From positions 1 to 37,832 of the forward strand of contig JABGOU010000037.1 in the NCBI GenBank assembly GCA_018645325.1: a DNA stretch of 37,832 nt, in the 5' to 3' direction. This stretch comes from Desulfobacula sp. (lineage in GTDB: Bacteria; Desulfobacterota; Desulfobacteria; Desulfobacterales; Desulfobacteraceae). The notes under the pieces were generated by a model, which had not been told where the DNA came from, did not search any database, and saw nothing but the letters and a program-made list of their open reading frames with translations. Position numbers and translations under genes: made by a program. Positions 33,801 through 37,832 of the stretch are shown piece after piece (within the stretch, counting starts at the first letter, position 1; each line of letters starts with the position of its first letter).

Positions 33801-35963
33801 ATGAACCGATTTGCATTTGAATTATCCAGTTATACACTTAAAACTTTTTCAGGTTTTTCAAAGGCAAATATCAAAATTTCGGGAAAAGACAATATACCCG
33901 ATGGATCAGTTATTTTTACGGCCAATCATTTTACAAGAATAGAAACCATTTTTCTTCCCTATCACATTCATAATATCACCAAAAAGGAAATCTGGTCCCT
34001 TGCAGCATCAGAATTATTTGATTTGCCTGTTTTAAAGGGTGTCTTAAATAATCTGGGTGCAGTATCAACCAAAGATCCCCATAGGGATGAGCTCATTTTA
34101 AAAACACTATTGTCAGGTAATGTCCAGTGGATTATTTTTCCCGAAGGCATGATGGTAAAAAATAAAAAACTGATTAAAAGGGATCAGTTTGCTTTAAAGG
34201 ATGAGGGATCAGTGAAACGACCCCATACGGGTGCCGCCACCTTGGCCATTCGCAGTGAATTTTATCGCGAGCGGATAAGAAGAATGAAAGTGTTGAACCC
34301 ATCTGAATTTGACAGACTGGTCAATGTATTTGAAATAGAAAATATTGATCAGGTTCTTAATCAGGAAACCCACATCGTTCCTGTTAACATCACCTATTAT
34401 CCTGCAAGGCCAAGGGAAAATATTTTAAGTAAAATCGCCCAGGTAGTCATGAAAGAACCTTCAAAAAGAGTAATGGACGAACTCATGACCGAAGGCAGTA
34501 TGCTGTTTTCCAACGTGGATATCAATATCCGGTTTGGGAAGCCTGTGGATATTAAGACACATTTAATTGATCCTTATATTGAAAGCATGCTCACAGTAAA
34601 ACGTAGAATCAGATTTGATGATGATATCAATGCAAAGCAGATTATACGGCAGTTTTCCGGCAAAATTATGGAAAATTATATGTCAGCCGTATATTCCATG
34701 ACAAGTTTTAATTATGATCATGTTCTGGCATGCATCCTTAAGCATCTTCCATACAGGAAAGATGGCATTGACATATATGAGTTCAAATGTAAGGTTTTTT
34801 TCGCAATTTCATGGCTTGTGTCCAATAAAGCATATTTTGTATCTGATAATTTCCATGCAAATCAAATTCATCTTCTTACGGATGATCGCTTTAAACGGTT
34901 TGCCGATTTTTTTTCCATGGCTGAAAATACAAATGTTATCCAAATTAAAAAGGGTAAAATATTTAAAGATCAGACCAAATTTATTACCAAGTCAAATTTT
35001 CATACCATAAGGATTGAAAATCCCATTCTTGTCATGGCCAATGAAGTAGAACCGGTAAGAGAGGTTGAGGATCTTTTAAAAAAAATTGCTCAAAAATCAA
35101 ATGATGAAATAATCAGCCTTGTAAAAGATAAAATTCTTGAAAAGACAAATATGGATTTTTCCAAAGATTACAATGATTATTTTAAAGAAGAAGAATCAAA
35201 GAAAAAAAGGATTGGAAGACCCTTATTTTTAAAACAAAAAGACAAAAGTGCAGGCGTCCTGCTGATTCACGGCTATATGGCAGCTCCTGAAGAGATGAAA
35301 TCTTTTGCACAATATCTGCATAAAAAATCGTTCACCGTTTATGTGCCAAGGCTTAAAGGGCATGGGACAGCACCTGAAGATCTTGCTAAAACCAGTTATG
35401 ATCAATGGATAGAATCTGTTGAGGAAGGCTTTGTTGTTTTAAAGCATACATGTAAGAAAATTATTGTCGGCGGTTTTTCAACGGGTGCAGGACTTGCTCT
35501 GGAATTATCCACAAGATTGGATGGTATCCAGGCTGTTTTTGCAGTTGCACCCCCAATGAAGCTTCAGGATTTAGGATCGTATTTTGTTCCGGCTATTGAT
35601 GCCTGGAATGCCGTGTTAAAAAAGATTCATTTGGATACCATTGCAAAAGAGTTTATTGAAAATAATCCTGAAAATCCCCATATCAATTATTTAAGAAACC
35701 CTATTGCAGGTATTCATCAACTTGAAAAACTAATGGAGCAACTTGAGCCAAAGCTTAAAAATATTTATAAACCAGCCTTGGTTGTCCAGTCCAGAAAAGA
35801 CCCTGTGGTGAATCCCAAGGGAACCCTTAAATTATTTGAACAGATAGGATCTGATATCAAAGAGTATTATATATTTGATTGTGAATGCCATGGGATTTTA
35901 ATAGGGAAGGGTGCTAAAAGGATTTATAAAGCCATTGAAAATTTTATCAATCAATGGATTTAA
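33801..35963 (+). CDS. acyltransferase-alpha/beta hydrolase fusion
   Basis: A 720-residue two-domain protein. Residues ~1-230 are a PlsC-like acyltransferase (TANHFTRIET for block I and IIFPEGMMVKN for block III). Residues ~480-720 are an alpha/beta hydrolase (LLIHGYMAAPEEM, nucleophile GFSTGAG with Ser near 558, Asp in SRKDPVVNP near 665, His in CECHGIL near 697). The middle ~250 residues are unrecognised, helical and charged. The first acyltransferase motif is HX4E, not the usual HX4D. AAGGTG before the ATG supports the start. A lipid remodelling role (hydrolyse then re-acylate) is inference. No signal peptide is evident. Confidence 0.85.
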   Translation: MNRFAFELSSYTLKTFSGFSKANIKISGKDNIPDGSVIFTANHFTRIETIFLPYHIHNITKKEIWSLAASELFDLPVLKGVLNNLGAVSTKDPHRDELILKTLLSGNVQWIIFPEGMMVKNKKLIKRDQFALKDEGSVKRPHTGAATLAIRSEFYRERIRRMKVLNPSEFDRLVNVFEIENIDQVLNQETHIVPVNITYYPARPRENILSKIAQVVMKEPSKRVMDELMTEGSMLFSNVDINIRFGKPVDIKTHLIDPYIESMLTVKRRIRFDDDINAKQIIRQFSGKIMENYMSAVYSMTSFNYDHVLACILKHLPYRKDGIDIYEFKCKVFFAISWLVSNKAYFVSDNFHANQIHLLTDDRFKRFADFFSMAENTNVIQIKKGKIFKDQTKFITKSNFHTIRIENPILVMANEVEPVREVEDLLKKIAQKSNDEIISLVKDKILEKTNMDFSKDYNDYFKEEESKKKRIGRPLFLKQKDKSAGVLLIHGYMAAPEEMKSFAQYLHKKSFTVYVPRLKGHGTAPEDLAKTSYDQWIESVEEGFVVLKHTCKKIIVGGFSTGAGLALELSTRLDGIQAVFAVAPPMKLQDLGSYFVPAIDAWNAVLKKIHLDTIAKEFIENNPENPHINYLRNPIAGIHQLEKLMEQLEPKLKNIYKPALVVQSRKDPVVNPKGTLKLFEQIGSDIKEYYIFDCECHGILIGKGAKRIYKAIENFINQWI

Positions 35964-36439
35964 GTTATTCCCGTAAAAAAACATGCTAACAGCTTCTTTC
36001 CATTACTATTTACCAACTATACATTATTGATAACCAACTATTATTACAAATGAATTTTGACTTTATTTTGCTATTTACTAATTTTGCCAACATTGGCATT
36101 TCTTGTAAATAGAGATTAATTCACTACGGATATAGATTTTGAACTGGTATTTATCAGATTTGGCAGTATTGCCATTTTTAATAAATAAGAAACAATTGAC
36201 ACTGGATTTTGATTCCACCTTAGTTTTTAACACTTTAATCTGCGGTTGGTCGCATATCTTGTAAATTTAAATGATATCCGACCGGATGAATTAAAAAAGC
36301 AGGCTCAATAATTCCGTATCAATATTTCTGCTATGGAGCGCGGCGGAATAGCCTTCAAGTGCAAGGCTTTGTTGGATGCTCCTTTTTATCCGACGATCAG
36401 CAAAACCACGTTTCCAAATATCTTGTCGCACCCGGTTCA

Positions 36440-36511
36440 TTGGAACTTTATAGAAAAGAAAAAGCTTTGACAGAAACAGCTGCGTTGTTGGTATTAAGAA
36501 AAAAAGAATAG
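36440..36511 (+). pseudogene. IS3-family transposase OrfA C-terminal remnant
   Basis: The frame from 36440 to the TAG at 36509-36511 reads LELYRKEKALTETAALLVLR and then KKE. This matches the conserved end of IS3-family OrfA proteins (RRKEKALAE(A/T)AALLVLxKK) as I recall them. The same frame stays open upstream to about 36330 without clear similarity, and no OrfB follows. It is a decayed fragment marking a past insertion between the hydrolase fusion and the GcvT-family gene. Confidence 0.62.
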
Positions 36512-36669
36512 TTAAAATTCTGTCATTTTTTTGTTAAAAATAGGGGTTTATACCTATTTACAGGAGCAATTTTTTGTATTAGATAAACCTTGTTATAACA
36601 GAGCCTGTTAGTTTGCTTTTCATGTCGGGCATCTTCACTGTTGCTACAGACAAGCTACTTTAAATGAAG

Positions 36670-36705
36670 AACCTGGTTCGCCACTGGGTTTTTCGCTTTT
36701 TTTTT
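36670..36705 (+). terminator. terminator-like hairpin upstream of the GcvT-family gene
   Basis: AACCTGG, a TTCG tetraloop, CCA, a short bulge and GGTT (36670-36690) are followed by a T-rich tract ending at 36705. It could end a transcript from upstream or act as an attenuator in a leader of the gene at 36801. Confidence 0.55.
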
Positions 36706-36710
36706 AATAT

Positions 36711-36738
36711 TTGATAGCATTTAAACAAATTGTTATAG
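36711..36738 (+). promoter_or_regulatory. possible promoter of the GcvT-family gene
   Basis: TTGATA (36711-36716), a 16-base spacer and TTATAG (36733-36738), 62 bp before the ATG and just after the terminator-like hairpin. Fair sigma-70 match only. Confidence 0.4.
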
Positions 36739-36800
36739 CAGGAATGCGTTTTCACCTGAGGTAATATTTAACTTGTTAAACCTTTTGACAGGAGGATTAA

Positions 36801-37832
36801 ATGACTGAGAGTACAAGAACATCTGCGTTGGCAAGCCGACACCTTGCCCTGGGGTCTGACCTGGAAGACTGGAATGGAATGGGAACCGCCTGGAGCTACA
36901 GCAGCGATCCGTGTTATGAACATGACGCAGTCCGGAATGCTGCCGGTCTCTTTGATATGTCAGGATTAAAAAAAATTCATGTAAAAGGAAAGGATGCAGA
37001 AGCAGTTGTTGATTATATCATAACCCGGGACATGACCCAAATCGTCCCCGGCCAGTCTGCATACGGCCCCATTCTCACAGATGAGGGAATGATAGCCGAT
37101 GATGCCATTATCGCAAATATGGGTGGGAACGAATATATCGTGGTTCATGGCGGTGGTTCCACCATGGAACTGCTGGAGGAAACCGCCAAAGGCAAGGATG
37201 TCACATGTGAGTTTGATGATGACCTCCACGATATTTCCCTGCAGGGGCCTAAAGCTCTTGAATTGCTGGATGCCCATACTCCCATGGATCTTTCGTCCCT
37301 GAAATATTTTCACCAGAAAAAAACCAAGTTATTCGGTCACTCCTGCATCATTTCCCGTACTGGTTACTCAGGAGAACGGGGATATGAAATTTTTGCTGTG
37401 GCAGACGTGGTTTGTGACCTCTGGGACAAGATCCTGGAACATGGAAAAGAGATTGGCGTTATGCCCTGTTCTTTTACAGCTCTGGACAAGGTCAGAATCG
37501 AAGCTGCCCTGCTTTTTTACGGATATGATATGAGCGAAGAAAACACTCCCTGGGAAGTGACACTGGGCTGGTCTGTCAGTGCCCGAAAGGCTGATTTTCG
37601 GGGCAAAGAGGCTGTACTTGCTGCCAAGGGCAGAGAGAAGGTCAACCTGGTCGGCATCTCAATTGACCATGATGATATGGTGGTTGGCGGCGAAAAATTG
37701 CTGCTGGATGGAAAAGAAGTCGGGTCGGTTCTCAGCCCGGGCTATTCTCACCGCATGAAAAAATCCCTGGCCCTGGTCCATGTCATCCCGGAAGCTGCCA
37801 AAGCAGGCACCAACCTGACAGTAAAGGGCGAC
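36801..37832 (+). CDS. GcvT-family aminomethyltransferase or demethylase, 3' truncated by window edge
   Basis: At least 344 residues; it runs off the right edge with no stop. It has the folate-binding GcvT fold: DAVRNAAGLFDMS, DEGMIADDAII (the conserved acidic site), SLQGPKALELL, SRTGYSGERGYEIF, ALDKVRIEAALLFYGYDM and LGWSV. GGAGG five bases before the ATG is a strong start. The family includes glycine cleavage T-protein, sarcosine/dimethylglycine enzymes and DMSP demethylase DmdA. The N-terminus here (HLALGSDLEDWNGMGTAWSY) is unlike standard T-protein, so a methylated-amine or sulfonium demethylase is possible. GC is visibly higher than in neighbouring genes. The downstream genes outside the window would help decide. 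Confidence 0.82.
   Translation, partial: MTESTRTSALASRHLALGSDLEDWNGMGTAWSYSSDPCYEHDAVRNAAGLFDMSGLKKIHVKGKDAEAVVDYIITRDMTQIVPGQSAYGPILTDEGMIADDAIIANMGGNEYIVVHGGGSTMELLEETAKGKDVTCEFDDDLHDISLQGPKALELLDAHTPMDLSSLKYFHQKKTKLFGHSCIISRTGYSGERGYEIFAVADVVCDLWDKILEHGKEIGVMPCSFTALDKVRIEAALLFYGYDMSEENTPWEVTLGWSVSARKADFRGKEAVLAAKGREKVNLVGISIDHDDMVVGGEKLLLDGKEVGSVLSPGYSHRMKKSLALVHVIPEAAKAGTNLTVKGD

Larger units (their letters stand above)
35964..36800. other. long non-coding interval with decayed mobile-element sequence
   Basis: An 837-bp stretch without an intact gene. The first ~280 bp are AT-rich with two short inverted repeats: TGCCAACATTGGCA (36085-36098) and TGGCA/TGCCA around GTAT (36161-36174). From about 36245 to 36511 the composition looks coding-like but is broken by stops and ends in a transposase remnant. 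A terminator-like hairpin and a promoter-like pair follow before the GcvT-family gene. No tRNA or known riboswitch fold was recognised. Confidence 0.65.

Noticed and set aside
36245-36439. Other coding fragments before the transposase remnant
   Set aside because: Short readable stretches exist in several frames, but I could not match them to a family, so they are not called as genes.
36512-36800. Known riboswitch class
   Set aside because: No glycine, THF, SAM or cobalamin consensus could be recognised by eye; left as an open leader candidate.

Overview
The window looks like chromosome from a sulfate-reducing deltaproteobacterium, probably Desulfobacterales. The strongest evidence is a qrc operon at the left edge: the last residues of a multihaem cytochrome, then QrcB, QrcC and QrcD, the menaquinone reductase complex of sulfate respiration. 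Most of the DNA is AT-rich, with long A/T runs. The gene set is mainly housekeeping. I cannot name the genus from the sequence alone.

Layout. (1) 1-4613, plus strand: qrcA (end only), qrcB, qrcC, qrcD and a 52-residue membrane ORF with a strong ribosome binding site, closed by a hairpin terminator. (2) 4740-6950: recD2 helicase, followed by the first copy of a ~135 bp hairpin repeat. (3) 7122-8936, minus: a small membrane protein and a PurF-like protein that lacks the catalytic N-terminal cysteine. (4) 9065-15610, minus: a likely operon read plsB, a nucleotidyltransferase-sugar kinase fusion (MurU/AmgK-like), dapB, a DUF1232-J-domain protein and an alpha/beta hydrolase. (5) 15611-18125: the second hairpin repeat, an 88-residue membrane/coiled-coil protein, a shared bidirectional terminator, RNase HI and a NamZ-type muramidase (minus). 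(6) 18237-23050, plus: hisC, cmk, rpsA, terminator, sppA. A YciO/TsaC-family gene (minus) overlaps the sppA end. (7) 23866-29725, plus: guaB-dnaE, then a TerB-J-domain protein. (8) 29735-33645, minus: a Cys-rich Fe-S protein, then the ATGA-coupled set NIL-ferredoxin, mnmA, mtaB. (9) 33801-35963, plus: an acyltransferase-alpha/beta hydrolase fusion. (10) 35964-36800: a long non-coding stretch with an IS3-type transposase remnant, a terminator-like hairpin and a possible promoter. (11) 36801 to the right edge: a GcvT-family gene with visibly higher GC.

How the parts connect. QrcABCD passes electrons from periplasmic cytochrome c3 to menaquinone. NamZ and the MurU/AmgK fusion would together make a MurNAc salvage route (peptidoglycan to MurNAc to MurNAc-1-P to UDP-MurNAc), with DapB supplying the diaminopimelate branch. 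MnmA, MtaB and the TsaC-family protein are tRNA-modification enzymes; the NIL-ferredoxin coupled to MnmA suggests an Fe-S or sulfide-linked sulfur supply. No CRISPR array, tRNA, rRNA, prophage or intact insertion sequence was seen. The items most worth follow-up are the NIL-ferredoxin/MnmA/MtaB unit with its three-cysteine MnmA, the paired hairpin repeats that keep a reading frame open, the Cys-less PurF paralogue, the MurU-AmgK fusion with NamZ, and the uncharacterised small ORF attached to qrc.
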